Numbered from the stretch's first letter, positions 1 to 6,830 are shown. The stretch is DNA of 40,432 bases from Clostridiales bacterium UBA3953 (GCA_002385415.1 DGDL01000063.1:1-40432); one strand, 5' to 3'. Program-made: numbers and translations. Notes: a model not told the origin generated them from the letters alone.

Positions 1-45
1 GCAATCAAGCCGCAATACCCCCATAGGCATTTTCTCCATTTGCAT
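1..45 (-). CDS. 5' fragment of an unidentified divergent gene (runs off left edge)
   Basis: Reading leftward, an ATG at 45-43 is preceded by an AGAGGGG ribosome-binding-like stretch 8 nt upstream and opens 15 codons (MQMEKMPMGVLRLDC) with no stop before the window edge. It is divergent from the solute-binding protein gene. Only the ribosome binding site and an open frame support it; 15 residues are too few to assign a family. Confidence 0.35.
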   Translation of the reverse strand, partial: MQMEKMPMGVLRLDC

Positions 46-89
46 ATCCGATACCCCTCTTATTTTTGTACATTATTTTATAAAAAATA

Positions 90-118
90 TTTACAAACGC
101 AGATGAATGTTATATAAT
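90..118 (+). promoter_or_regulatory. sigma-A promoter of the solute-binding protein gene
   Basis: TTTACA (90-95), a 17-bp spacer and TATAAT (113-118). Transcription would start near 125, leaving a leader of about 105 nt before the ATG at 231. Confidence 0.75.
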
Positions 119-230
119 ATGCAAAATCCCATGATTTCACTATAATAAGCGTTGCTTCCATTGCCCGATTATGGTGCAGTGAAAAATCGCACCATAAAAT
201 TTATGATTGAAAAGTGAGGGAGATTAATTT

Positions 231-1694
231 ATGCGGCGTAAAATCTCGGCAATGCTTGTTTTGTCTATGCTAGGGTTTATCTTGCTGTCATCATGCGGAA
301 CCGAAGAAGTGCAGCAGCCAACTGACGGTACTTTGGATACCGCCGAATCGGCCGAAACTGTCAGCGACGATTATGGCTATATTGCACCGAATATTCAAAA
401 AGAAGACTTCGGAGGGAGAAATTTTAACATCCTTTATCCGGAATGGTCGCTCTACAACCATTATTATTTTGCCGACGAATATAACGGCGAGGCTGTAAAC
501 GACGCCATCTATGACAGAGCACGGCGCGTTGAAGAAATGTTTAATATTTCTTTTGAATACATAACCCGTGGTTATATTGACACTATCCTGCCTGAAATAC
601 AGAAAGTTGTGCGATCGGGCGATCCCTCCTATGACCTGGCACTGACCCATTGCGCCACTTCACTTCTCAGTTATGTTACCGAGAACATACTAATAAACTG
701 GAATGACATACCGGGGGCAGATTTGAGCATGCCCTACTGGAATCAGTCGGTTCGGGAAAATTTCGAGGTGCACGGGATGCTTCCGTTCATGTCGAGCGAT
801 TATATCCTTCCCGATGTGAACTCTATCTTTTTCAACAAGGATATTGTTGTTGATCTGGGGCTCGAGAATCCATACGAAATTGTAATTTCAGGCAAATGGA
901 CATGGGATAAGCTGAGAGAAATGGCAAAAGCAGCGACCAAGGATTTAAACGGTGACAGCATTTTGGACGAGGAGGACCAGTACGGTTTCGTCGGAGAACG
1001 CGGCTGGCAGTTTGCTTCCGCTCTCACCTCCTGTGATCAATACTTTTTTGGAAAAGGCCCGGATAATCTTCCGATGATCGTTTGCGACAACGAAAAGACA
1101 CAGAATATACTTAATATTGTTTGCGAACTCATTTATCGCGACAACAGTGCATTTACATGGCCTTATTCAGGTGCATACGACCCCAACCAAGGCGGCAAGC
1201 CTCCGGTCGATTTCCGCAGCGGCCGCTCGCTTTTCTATCTTACTCCGCTCAGTCTCGCCACCACTTTCCGGGATGCCGATGTTGATTACGGTATTATCCC
1301 GCTGCCGAAATACGATGAAAATCAAGAAAGATATCTGACGCTCAACTGGGCTGGATTCATGTGTGTTCCGGGATCTGTGTCTGACACGCGGCTCATCGGA
1401 CTTGTAGCCGAAATGCTTGCGGCCGAAAGCTGCCGCACTGTTATACCTGCGTTTTATGATGTGCTGCTCGGCGAAAAGGTAGCCCGCGACTCCGAGGCCA
1501 AAACAATGCTCGATATAATCTTTGAAGGAAACGTTTACGACCTCGGCGTCAACCTCGGTTACTATGGCATCTTCTCCAGCCAGCTCTCAAGCGCTTCGCC
1601 CAACAACTCAAGATACATCAAAGCCAGCAGAGCCGGCATTGAAAAAACAATTGCCGATTACATAGAAGGCTGCAGCAAATACTCAAGTAAATAA
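231..1694 (+). CDS. Extracellular solute-binding lipoprotein (carbohydrate ABC uptake type)
   Basis: The 487-residue product is a periplasmic-type binding protein of the family 1 sugar-binding class, which captures a sugar outside the membrane and delivers it to an ABC permease. Seen directly: a short basic N-terminus, a hydrophobic stretch and a lipobox (LLSSCG, lipidated Cys about residue 22), then an acidic Thr/Ser-rich linker and the binding fold. A DLNGDSILDEEDQYG stretch resembles the calcium-binding loop common in this family. GAGGGAG lies about 9 nt before the ATG. No permease or ATPase gene adjoins it, so it either serves a shared transporter or is the last gene of a locus lying left of the window. 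The sugar cannot be told from sequence. Confidence 0.88.
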   Translation: MRRKISAMLVLSMLGFILLSSCGTEEVQQPTDGTLDTAESAETVSDDYGYIAPNIQKEDFGGRNFNILYPEWSLYNHYYFADEYNGEAVNDAIYDRARRVEEMFNISFEYITRGYIDTILPEIQKVVRSGDPSYDLALTHCATSLLSYVTENILINWNDIPGADLSMPYWNQSVRENFEVHGMLPFMSSDYILPDVNSIFFNKDIVVDLGLENPYEIVISGKWTWDKLREMAKAATKDLNGDSILDEEDQYGFVGERGWQFASALTSCDQYFFGKGPDNLPMIVCDNEKTQNILNIVCELIYRDNSAFTWPYSGAYDPNQGGKPPVDFRSGRSLFYLTPLSLATTFRDADVDYGIIPLPKYDENQERYLTLNWAGFMCVPGSVSDTRLIGLVAEMLAAESCRTVIPAFYDVLLGEKVARDSEAKTMLDIIFEGNVYDLGVNLGYYGIFSSQLSSASPNNSRYIKASRAGIEKTIADYIEGCSKYSSK

Positions 1695-1733
1695 TTTCCG
1701 CACACAGCCAATTGTACAGCAGCCACAATGAAG

Positions 1734-1759
1734 AAAACCCACCGAAATATACGGGTTTT
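1734..1759 (+). terminator. Weak hairpin downstream of the solute-binding protein gene
   Basis: AAAACCC (1734-1740) can pair with GGGTTTT (1753-1759) across a 12-nt loop, forming a short stem 40 nt after the stop. The U-run is part of the stem, so it is a marginal terminator. The strong hairpin at 1816-1850 lies just beyond. Confidence 0.4.
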
Positions 1760-1810
1760 ACCTTCGCCTGTGCACCATATACCTCACAACATCCGTCTTT
1801 GTATTATATA

Positions 1811-1850
1811 AACAAAAAAATCCCGCAGACGCTTTGTCTGCGGGATTTTT
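1811..1850 (-). terminator. Strong bidirectional terminator abutting the tRNA-Trp fragment
   Basis: A perfect 15-bp stem (1816-1830 with 1836-1850, loop GCTTT) ends exactly where the tRNA-Trp 3' fragment begins. On the minus strand it is followed by a T-run (1811-1820). It looks like the original terminator of the tRNA-Trp gene, separated from it when the island inserted. On the plus strand it can also stop transcripts of the solute-binding protein gene. Confidence 0.85.
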
Positions 1851-1894
1851 GGCAGGGGCAGAAGGACTCGAACCCTCGGCACGCGGTTTTGGAG
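1849..1894 (-). repeat. Left attachment-site repeat: partial tRNA-Trp 3' half
   Basis: This 46-bp block is identical to 5448-5493, which covers the CCA end, acceptor 3' strand, T-arm, variable loop and anticodon 3' side of the intact tRNA-Trp. Identity stops abruptly after GGAG, inside the anticodon loop, and the sequence to the right is unrelated. The anticodon 5' stem, D-arm and acceptor 5' strand are missing, so it cannot fold into a tRNA. This is the classic duplicated att site left when a tyrosine-recombinase element inserts into a tRNA 3' end. Confidence 0.85.
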
Positions 1895-2017
1895 TTCAAT
1901 GCATAGTCTATTCCAGCACAATTCAGCCGTGAAAAACGTCAAATATATGAGGTTTTTCATGGTTTTTGCCGCAATATCTTGATGAAACTATAGTATTATA
2001 TACCTCATGGGGGCGAT

Positions 2018-2038
2018 AGTTCCCAATTAGTTTCCAAC
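2018..2038 (+). repeat. Left copy of paired AGTTCCCAA-type repeat (candidate integrase arm site)
   Basis: Two 9-10 nt units (AGTTCCCAA and AGTTTCCAA) stand head to tail at an 11-bp step, one helical turn. The 21-bp block matches 5328-5348 at 19 of 21 positions. It lies 124 bp inside the left att repeat. Tandem units near att cores are typical of tyrosine-integrase arm-binding sites; that role is inferred. Confidence 0.55.
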
Positions 2039-2276
2039 GGCTATAATAACAATCTGATATTACGCCTGCTTTCCCTATATGTCACGTGAAGCGTGTCCCT
2101 CACCAGAGAGCATGCGCGCGAAGAAGGTGTTACCTGACGATCGATCGCCCGCTTTTTGCGTGTATATGCGCAGATGATGCTAGAAACAAACTGGTAATGA
2201 TGAAGCAACAGTTCCTGCTCTCTGTAGCCTCTCTACTATAATGCGAAGCAAATACATATTTTTTCTCGTAATTAAC
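2039..2276. other. Unassigned island remnant
   Basis: No recognisable gene. On the minus strand the galE C-terminal frame stays open to a TAA at about 2130 but the residues after the galE-like part match nothing I know. A second minus-strand frame of about 50 codons (roughly 2050-2235) is also open. Both are probably decayed coding sequence. Confidence 0.3.
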
Positions 2277-2553
2277 AATAATATCCGCACACCGTTGCTG
2301 CCAGCGCCAAGCTTCTCGACACGTATCATATATGGTCTTTTCTGCTTACGCCGTGTTTTTTCATCGTTTGAAGAACCGCCAATATAGTACCGATATTGTT
2401 ACGATAATACAAAAGTGGTTTTTGTACAGATTCTTTCACCGATTTGTAACCAGCGAAATGTATTACTGTGGAGATATTGTGCTCTAAAAATACTCTCTCA
2501 AGCCTTGACATCGAAACAACATCGATCGCATAGCAGGGGTTTATCAATTCCAA
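2277..2553 (-). pseudogene. galE: UDP-glucose 4-epimerase remnant with internal deletion and frameshift
   Basis: Minus-strand residues VIHFAGYKSVKESVQKP followed by YYRNNIGTILAVLQ and MKKHGV are the conserved NAD-binding-domain segment of GalE, which interconverts UDP-glucose and UDP-galactose. The intact protein continues for about 200 more residues. Here the frame runs into a stop after six residues, and in the next frame the sequence jumps to KTIYDTCREAWRWQQ (from 2339), which resembles the GalE C-terminus (the DAWRWQ motif). The N-terminal glycine motif, catalytic Ser/Tyr-Lys region and substrate domain are all absent. The fragment lies beside a flippase remnant, consistent with a lost polysaccharide cluster. 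Confidence 0.72.
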
Positions 2554-2588
2554 TTTTCTGAATTTATTTAGTTAATTCTGAACACCAC

Positions 2589-2849
2589 TCACATAATAAT
2601 AAGTCTGGTTACAATTCCTTGAATTCTTATAAGAGTCCTACCAATATATATGTACCTGAATCCGTATGGAGCTATTATAACAATAACAGGAAATAAATAA
2701 GCTATATGAATCAATTGAGAAAGCAGAGAAAGTTTAGGCTTCCCATTACTTCTATAAACTTTGCTATTATAGTTTCCGAAAATAATGGTCAATGCACTTG
2801 TTATTGCCCAAAGACCGATAAAATTAGCCGCTTCGCCCCATTGCGAGCC
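2589..2849 (-). pseudogene. Wzx-like polysaccharide flippase fragment
   Basis: The minus-strand frame reads GSQWGEAANFIGLWAITSAL, then a stretch resembling IIFGNYNSKVYRS and GKPKLSLLSQLIH, and a hydrophobic helix (IAYLFPVIVIIAPYGF). This pattern is typical of the later membrane segments of oligosaccharide/lipopolysaccharide flippases of the MATE-like Wzx group. A TAA lies directly before the first Gly, and the frame ends after about 87 codons, so 300 or more residues are missing. It cannot encode a working transporter. The assignment rests on remembered family patterns and is moderate. Confidence 0.5.
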
Positions 2850-2955
2850 TTAACCAGATAACTTAACCCGCCAATCACGCATATATAAAATCAAAAATAT
2901 GAACACAAAAGTTAGCCATACAGCATAAAGCGCTAAAAAGAAGACGGTTCACTTA
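2850..2955 (-). other. Short hydrophobic frame, unassigned remnant
   Basis: A minus-strand frame upstream of the flippase fragment encodes about 30 mostly hydrophobic residues (ALYAVWLTFVFIFLILYM) and stops just before it. It could be a leftover membrane segment of another gene; nothing more can be said. Confidence 0.25.
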
Positions 2956-2960
2956 ATAAA

Positions 2961-3013
2961 AACAAGACCGAATACAAAATCCGCCTCTTACGGTGAATTC
3001 TGTATTCGGTCTT
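2961..3013 (-). terminator. Intrinsic terminator after the PHP gene
   Basis: AAGACCGAATACA (2964-2976) pairs perfectly with 3001-3013 across a 24-nt loop. On the minus strand the stem is followed by TTGTTTTTATT, so it terminates the PHP phosphoesterase transcript. Confidence 0.7.
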
Positions 3014-3091
3014 TAGCACGTTGGTTTTGCAGTCAAAATATCGCTTACAGTATACCTTGTAAACACTGAATTTAGTCAATTAACAAGCAGA

Positions 3092-3898
3092 TCAGTCCGT
3101 TTTCGGTATGAACTTATCGCTTTCCTCCAGCTCCAACCAGTCTGCAATCTTTCTAAAATTAGAGGGAGCAGTCTGAAATTTCGCAGGATGATGCGCGTCC
3201 GAGCCGAAATAGAACTTACATCCCTTGCGTTTTGCGGTAAAGTAGACTCTGCCGATAATTTCCCTTTCCTCTGCGGAATATGAATCAAAATTCAGATTCA
3301 GCTCGATTCCGACTTTTCTATCGGCGGCTTTTTCAAACAGGATTTCGAGCGTTTTCTGTTCGATCATGGAAAACACTTTCAGATGATCGTCCCATTGTCG
3401 CGGGGCTGTCAATCCGTCGGTAATATGCGCAATGCCGGTTTTCTCGAAAGGAATATCCATGTCAAGAAACGCATCAAGCCGTTTGGCCCAAAGATACGCG
3501 CGACGCTCCAAAGAATCCGCATCTGCAATGTCTATAGTGAACCCTTCCATGTGGAGGTGGTTGATTGGCACTATAACAAAATCGAAGCGGTCAAAATGCT
3601 CTCGTGATACGCCGAGTGTAAGATTTTTATCAAAATCGGTCTCGCAGCCGAAAAGGAACTTTGTATGTTCGCCCTGAGGAAGCGGCAGAACTGCGCTTAT
3701 ATGCGCAAAATCCTGCGCCTTATACCAGTCGCTTGCTCCCGGAACGGTTTCGTCCCAGAAATGGTCGGTAATGCAGATTTGACTAAAGTTGTTGGCGATG
3801 GCATAATCCAGTATCGCCCGGGGTGTCTGGTTGCTGTCGCCGGAACAAAGGGAAAGGCCTGAATGGATATGATAATCGTGATCAATTATGTATTTCAC
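3092..3898 (-). CDS. PHP-domain phosphoesterase (histidinol-phosphatase-like)
   Basis: The 268-residue product has the polymerase-and-histidinol-phosphatase metal-binding fold: an N-terminal HIHSGLSLCSGD motif, ITDHFWDE, GCETDFD, INHLHMEG, IELNLN and a C-terminal FGSDAHHP. These supply the His/Asp/Glu ligands of the usual metal centre, so the enzyme should hydrolyse a phosphate ester. HisK-type histidinol phosphatase is one possibility, but no his genes are nearby. The start is GTG, with AAAGGCG 9-10 nt upstream. It has its own terminator and is the only intact gene between the tRNA-Trp repeats, so it is either retained cargo or old chromosomal sequence caught in the island. Confidence 0.83.
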   Translation of the reverse strand: MKYIIDHDYHIHSGLSLCSGDSNQTPRAILDYAIANNFSQICITDHFWDETVPGASDWYKAQDFAHISAVLPLPQGEHTKFLFGCETDFDKNLTLGVSREHFDRFDFVIVPINHLHMEGFTIDIADADSLERRAYLWAKRLDAFLDMDIPFEKTGIAHITDGLTAPRQWDDHLKVFSMIEQKTLEILFEKAADRKVGIELNLNFDSYSAEEREIIGRVYFTAKRKGCKFYFGSDAHHPAKFQTAPSNFRKIADWLELEESDKFIPKTD

Positions 3899-4061
3899 AG
3901 TTTATTCGCCTTTCTTGTTTCAATACGAGCAACGCGGCTTATTATTTTGAGATTGACTGATCCCAATTTTCATCAGGCTTTTTGGGAAGTTCATATTGAA
4001 CGTATAACAGAAGTCGCGCCGCTCGATGATTTGTACCTGAACCGTTCCCCCAAGGAACACA

Positions 4062-4703
4062 TCAAAAGATTTCCGGCTCCTCTTGTGTCCAGTGATCCCA
4101 GTATTCGACGCCTCTCCACAGTCCGTCGAGAAAAGCTCGGTGAGTCGTTTCTAAGTTGCACCACTCATCGATGCGTGATAGATTGAACGCGCGCCAATCG
4201 CCAAAGAAGCGGTTGACCTCCTCGGCATCGATCTTGTTATAAAGCATTGCGGCGCGCTTGAGTCTTACCCAGCGAATCGAAAGACGGTTCTTTTCGACTC
4301 TGTACAGTCGCAGTGCGTCACCGGAAACGGCTGCAGCGGCTTCGTCAAAGAGCTTATCGTACCTGTCTAGCATATCCTCCGACAGAAAACCGTGGACGGG
4401 TTTGTCGTTGAAGCCGACGTGGATGTTGTCCTGCTCCACCTTATCGCAAAGCAGGTTAAGATATTTGTCGAGGTAGGGCGCTGCGGCTCCATAGTAGTAC
4501 TCCATGAACTCGCGGCGATGCTTTTCGATATCACAATAAGGATCCCAAAGCAGTTTCGAAATCAGATAAAGCCTCAGCTCATTAAAATCTACACCTCCGC
4601 GTGACGCGCCACACGCCTGCTCAAAAATTCCGCGCACGTTGTTTTTGACCATTGCCTGAATGTTGGGCTGAAGCACACGCCAGTTCGGATGCGGTGTAGA
4701 ATT
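4062..4703 (-). pseudogene. C-terminal fragment of a DUF4838 carbohydrate-active protein
   Basis: The minus-strand frame carries the last 210 or so residues of a DUF4838 protein, a family linked to glycoside hydrolases acting on uronic-acid or plant polysaccharides. Visible marks include PNWRVLQPNIQAMVKNN, GIFEQACGASRGG, LYLISKLLWDP and EYYYGAAAPYLDKYL. Full-length members are several times longer; here the homology begins about residue PNW, and an in-frame TAA lies at 4706-4704. The upstream (right) part of the gene has been replaced by the HD-GYP remnant. A GTG at 4676 gives an open frame, but no ribosome binding site makes it a convincing gene. Confidence 0.7.
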
Positions 4704-4712
4704 TTATGTACT

Positions 4713-5300
4713 TTATATTATGGAAAGTTTTAATAGCCAGAGCTTATTGGGGTACCGGAACCGTCGAGTCTCTCGTAATGCTGAAATACCATGGTCAAGA
4801 TCACTTTCTGGGATTTCCTTTTCCTTAGCGATCTTATAGCTGTATTCGGCATGGGTCTGCAGCAACTGATATTCCAAATTTGTGATTTTACCCGTTTTAT
4901 TGAGAATATCGGATGCGATATAAATTTTGCCGATGTCGTGCAGCAAAGCACCGTTTGTAAATCCGAGCCGATCGCCTATTTTACATTGCGAGCTCTTTAA
5001 CACGTCTTTGATGCCCGCAGTGTATACGTCTCGACAACCTTAGAGAGTAGTGCGTTGATCGATTGCTCCACACGCTTTTCGAGCACCTTATTTGTGGCAA
5101 TCAGAGACTCTTGCTGCTTTTGTACCTCCTCTTCGAGAATTGTGTGATCCGTTATGTCATGAACCAGCCCATCGAAACTGATGATATCACCTTTTTCATT
5201 CCTAACGTGCTGTACATGAACACCTCGAAAACTAATGGAACTGTTAATGGAAAACGAAGCATCAATACGCGAAGGCACCATTCCTCAATGGATGAGTCCG
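4713..5300 (-). pseudogene. PAS / HD-GYP signalling protein, multiply frameshifted
   Basis: Going leftward on the minus strand, a PAS C-terminal half is visible (HVRNEKGDIISFDGLVHDIT), then a coiled linker (EEEVQKQQESLIATNKVLEK), then an HD-GYP domain with the HD pair in ALLHDIGKIYIASDILNK. HD-GYP proteins degrade cyclic-di-GMP. The parts lie in different frames: the segment expected to read YTAGHQRRVKELA is split at about 4990-5015, and QHYERLDGSG lies in another frame from about 4800. Both ends are missing: the N-terminal sensor is lost near 5300 and the remainder of HD-GYP is lost at the junction with the DUF4838 fragment. Confidence 0.78.
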
Positions 5301-5327
5301 GACCCGTGTAAAGATGGCGGTAGCATA

Positions 5328-5348
5328 AGTTCCCAAATAGTTCCCAAC
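5328..5348 (+). repeat. Right copy of paired AGTTCCCAA repeat (candidate integrase arm site)
   Basis: Two perfect AGTTCCCAA units at an 11-bp step, in the same orientation as the copy at 2018-2038 (19 of 21 positions identical). It lies 100 bp inside the right att repeat. Confidence 0.55.
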
Positions 5349-5389
5349 CGGGCGATTTGACGCTAAAACCAACACCTCTTGTGAAACAG

Positions 5390-5425
5390 AAAAAGCCCGT
5401 AAATCCTTGAATCTACAGGCTTTTT
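5390..5425 (-). terminator. Hairpin downstream of tRNA-Trp inside the island
   Basis: AAAAAGCC-GTA (5390-5401) pairs with TAC-GGCTTTTT (5414-5425) with one mismatch. It is symmetric in T-content and could terminate the tRNA-Trp transcript on the minus strand, replacing the terminator displaced to 1811-1850. Confidence 0.55.
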
Positions 5426-5426
5426 A

Positions 5427-5449
5427 AAGACTTGCCCATGGCAAGTCTT
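5427..5449. repeat. Perfect 10-bp inverted repeat touching the tRNA 3' end
   Basis: AAGACTTGCC-CAT-GGCAAGTCTT forms a perfect 10-bp stem whose last two bases are the first bases of the 46-bp att repeat. It is element-side sequence and could be a processing or transcription-stop hairpin, or part of the recombination site. Confidence 0.6.
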
Positions 5450-5524
5450 GGCAGGGGCAGAAGGACTCGAACCCTCGGCACGCGGTTTTGGAGACCGCTG
5501 CTCTGCCAGCTGAGCTATGCCCCT
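5449..5524 (-). tRNA. tRNA-Trp (anticodon CCA), CCA end encoded
   Basis: The minus-strand 76 nt folds as a canonical tRNA. The acceptor strand AGGGGCA pairs with TGCCCCT, followed by discriminator G and an encoded CCA. The D-arm is GCTC...GAGC, and the anticodon stem GCGGT/ACCGC encloses CTCCAAA with anticodon CCA. The T-arm is GAGGG/CCTTC around TTCGAGT. The 3' 45 nt are duplicated at 1850-1894, marking this gene as the integration target of the adjoining island. Confidence 0.95.
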
Positions 5525-5551
5525 TTATCTTCTTTTGTCGCTTGCTCAGCT

Positions 5552-5580
5552 ATTTTATCACATTGCCACCAATTTGTCAA
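5552..5580 (-). promoter_or_regulatory. sigma-A promoter of tRNA-Trp
   Basis: On the minus strand, TTGACA (5580-5575), a 17-bp spacer and TAAAAT (5557-5552) lie about 27 nt upstream of the mature tRNA 5' end. Confidence 0.85.
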
Positions 5581-5717
5581 TACCTATTTCCGCACAGCTG
5601 CCGGGATTACCGAAATTATTTTATAATATTTAACAGTTCGGATTAAATATGATGAGGCATGCGTAATTATTATATATTATAATATGATATGATACGGTAT
5701 GAAAGGGGAGATTTGGC

Positions 5718-6305
5718 GTGACCGATCCGTATTCCGTGCTCGGGGTTTCTCGCGATGCCACGGACGAAGAGATAACCCGCGCATATCGCTTGCTCGCACG
5801 CAAATATCATCCCGACCTCAATCCCGGCAACAGGCGTGCCGAGGCCAATATGAAAAATATCAATGCCGCTTACATGCAGATACAGGCAGAACGCAGCGGT
5901 AAATCATGGCGCTCGACTCAAGGTTGGGGATACGACCCCGACGCCGGCACACAAAGGAAAACGCGCACCGGCTATGGATACGGGCCGTTTGGTGGATACC
6001 ACAACACCGGCTCCTATTACCGCTACGGCGAAAGACCATACGGAAACAATGCTTACTACAGCCGTCGCTATTATCGCAGGCGCGAGGCGCCCCTTATATT
6101 TGGTCTGTTCGCCTTCCCGATTTGGCGCTTGATATTTGCAGTCATTCTTCTGCGTATTGTGCTTGGAGTTGTTTTTTCTCTGCTTTATGCATTGGCGGGT
6201 CAAGATTATTATTACTGGAGACAACCTGACAACATACCGACCGAGCGCATTGAGTACCACTCTACCTATGAAGCTGATCCGGAGGCTGATTATATAATCT
6301 TATGA
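5718..6305 (+). CDS. Membrane-anchored J-domain protein
   Basis: Residues 1-60 of this 195-residue protein form a DnaJ J domain (DPYSVLGVSRDATDEEITRA, then the HPD motif in KYHPDLNPGN). That domain stimulates a DnaK-type Hsp70 ATPase. A Gly/Tyr/Arg-rich middle follows (about 75-120), then a hydrophobic segment (about 130-160) that should anchor it in the membrane. The zinc-finger and C-terminal substrate domains of true DnaJ are absent, so it is a type III J-protein that probably recruits the chaperone to the membrane. The GTG start is chosen because AAAGGGGAG lies 7 nt before it. It overlaps the next gene by 4 nt, implying coupled translation. Confidence 0.82.
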   Translation: MTDPYSVLGVSRDATDEEITRAYRLLARKYHPDLNPGNRRAEANMKNINAAYMQIQAERSGKSWRSTQGWGYDPDAGTQRKTRTGYGYGPFGGYHNTGSYYRYGERPYGNNAYYSRRYYRRREAPLIFGLFAFPIWRLIFAVILLRIVLGVVFSLLYALAGQDYYYWRQPDNIPTERIEYHSTYEADPEADYIIL

Positions 6306-6709
6306 TGGAAAAATTCAGGTCCTGGCTTATGGTGCAATTTTCCGGCAGGTACGGCACAGACAGGCTCGGCAAAGCATTGCTGTGGGCGACTGTAGCACTT
6401 GCCGCAATCAACATTTTCGCCTCGTCAATTGTTTTATACGGCATTCAAACAGCCTTGCTTATGTGGGCGCTGTTTAGGTTCCTCTCGCGCGACCATGCAA
6501 GAAGAGTCGCCGAAAATGCCGCCTTTGAGCGTCTTCTTCAGAGCACTAAAACCTTCTTCAAGCTCAGGCGCAGCATGATGCGCGACAGGAAAACACATGT
6601 GTTCAGGAGATGCCCCCACTGCAAGGCGATGCTCCGGCTCCCAAGATCAAAGGGGCATCACACCGTTCGCTGCCCGCGCTGCTCAAACCGGTTTGAACTT
6701 GACATTTAA
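6302..6709 (+). CDS. Small membrane protein with C-terminal zinc ribbon
   Basis: The 135-residue product has an amphipathic N-terminus, hydrophobic segments at about 25-60, a basic linker and a C-terminal CPHC-(16)-CPRC motif (Cys104, 107, 124, 127) that should bind one zinc ion in the cytoplasm. I do not recognise a characterised family. Its ATG overlaps the stop of the J-domain gene (ATGA), so the two are co-translated and probably work together. A terminator follows immediately. Confidence 0.75.
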   Translation: MMEKFRSWLMVQFSGRYGTDRLGKALLWATVALAAINIFASSIVLYGIQTALLMWALFRFLSRDHARRVAENAAFERLLQSTKTFFKLRRSMMRDRKTHVFRRCPHCKAMLRLPRSKGHHTVRCPRCSNRFELDI

Positions 6710-6711
6710 AC

Positions 6712-6751
6712 GCCGCCGATCCATGCATATAAAATGGTCGGCAGCTTTTTT
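6712..6751 (+). terminator. Intrinsic terminator of the J-domain/zinc-ribbon operon
   Basis: A GC-rich imperfect stem (6712-6724 with 6734-6745, one mismatch and one bulge) is followed by TTTTTT. Confidence 0.8.
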
Positions 6752-6769
6752 GTGTTTTGCCGGTAAATA

Positions 6770-6799
6770 TTGACCGAGCCGCTCGATTTTTGGTATAAT
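6770..6799 (+). promoter_or_regulatory. sigma-A promoter of the ABC exporter operon
   Basis: TTGACC (6770-6775), an 18-bp spacer and TATAAT (6794-6799), about 32 nt before the first ATG. Confidence 0.8.
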
Positions 6800-6830
6800 G
6801 AGTAACCGATTGTGAGGATACTTTGACTGT

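Larger units (their letters stand above)
1895..5447. mobile_element. Decayed genomic island inserted at tRNA-Trp
   Basis: About 3.55 kb lies between two exact 46-bp direct repeats of the tRNA-Trp 3' end, with the intact tRNA facing the interval through its 3' end. Nearly all recognisable content is broken and on the minus strand: PAS/HD-GYP, DUF4838, wzx-like and galE fragments. Only the PHP phosphoesterase gene is whole. Paired AGTTCCCAA repeats sit 100-125 bp inside each boundary. No integrase, excisionase or conjugation gene remains. The interval looks more AT-rich and less densely coding than its flanks. I infer a deleted, immobile remnant of a larger element that carried polysaccharide genes. 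Confidence 0.75.

Noticed and set aside
1850..1894. Possible second tRNA-Trp gene
   Set aside because: Only the 3' half matches; acceptor 5' strand, D-arm and anticodon 5' stem are absent, so no tRNA fold is possible.
1712..1906. Plus-strand open frame across the 1816-1850 terminator and the tRNA fragment
   Set aside because: It reads through a perfect hairpin and tRNA-derived sequence and has no ribosome site; not a gene.
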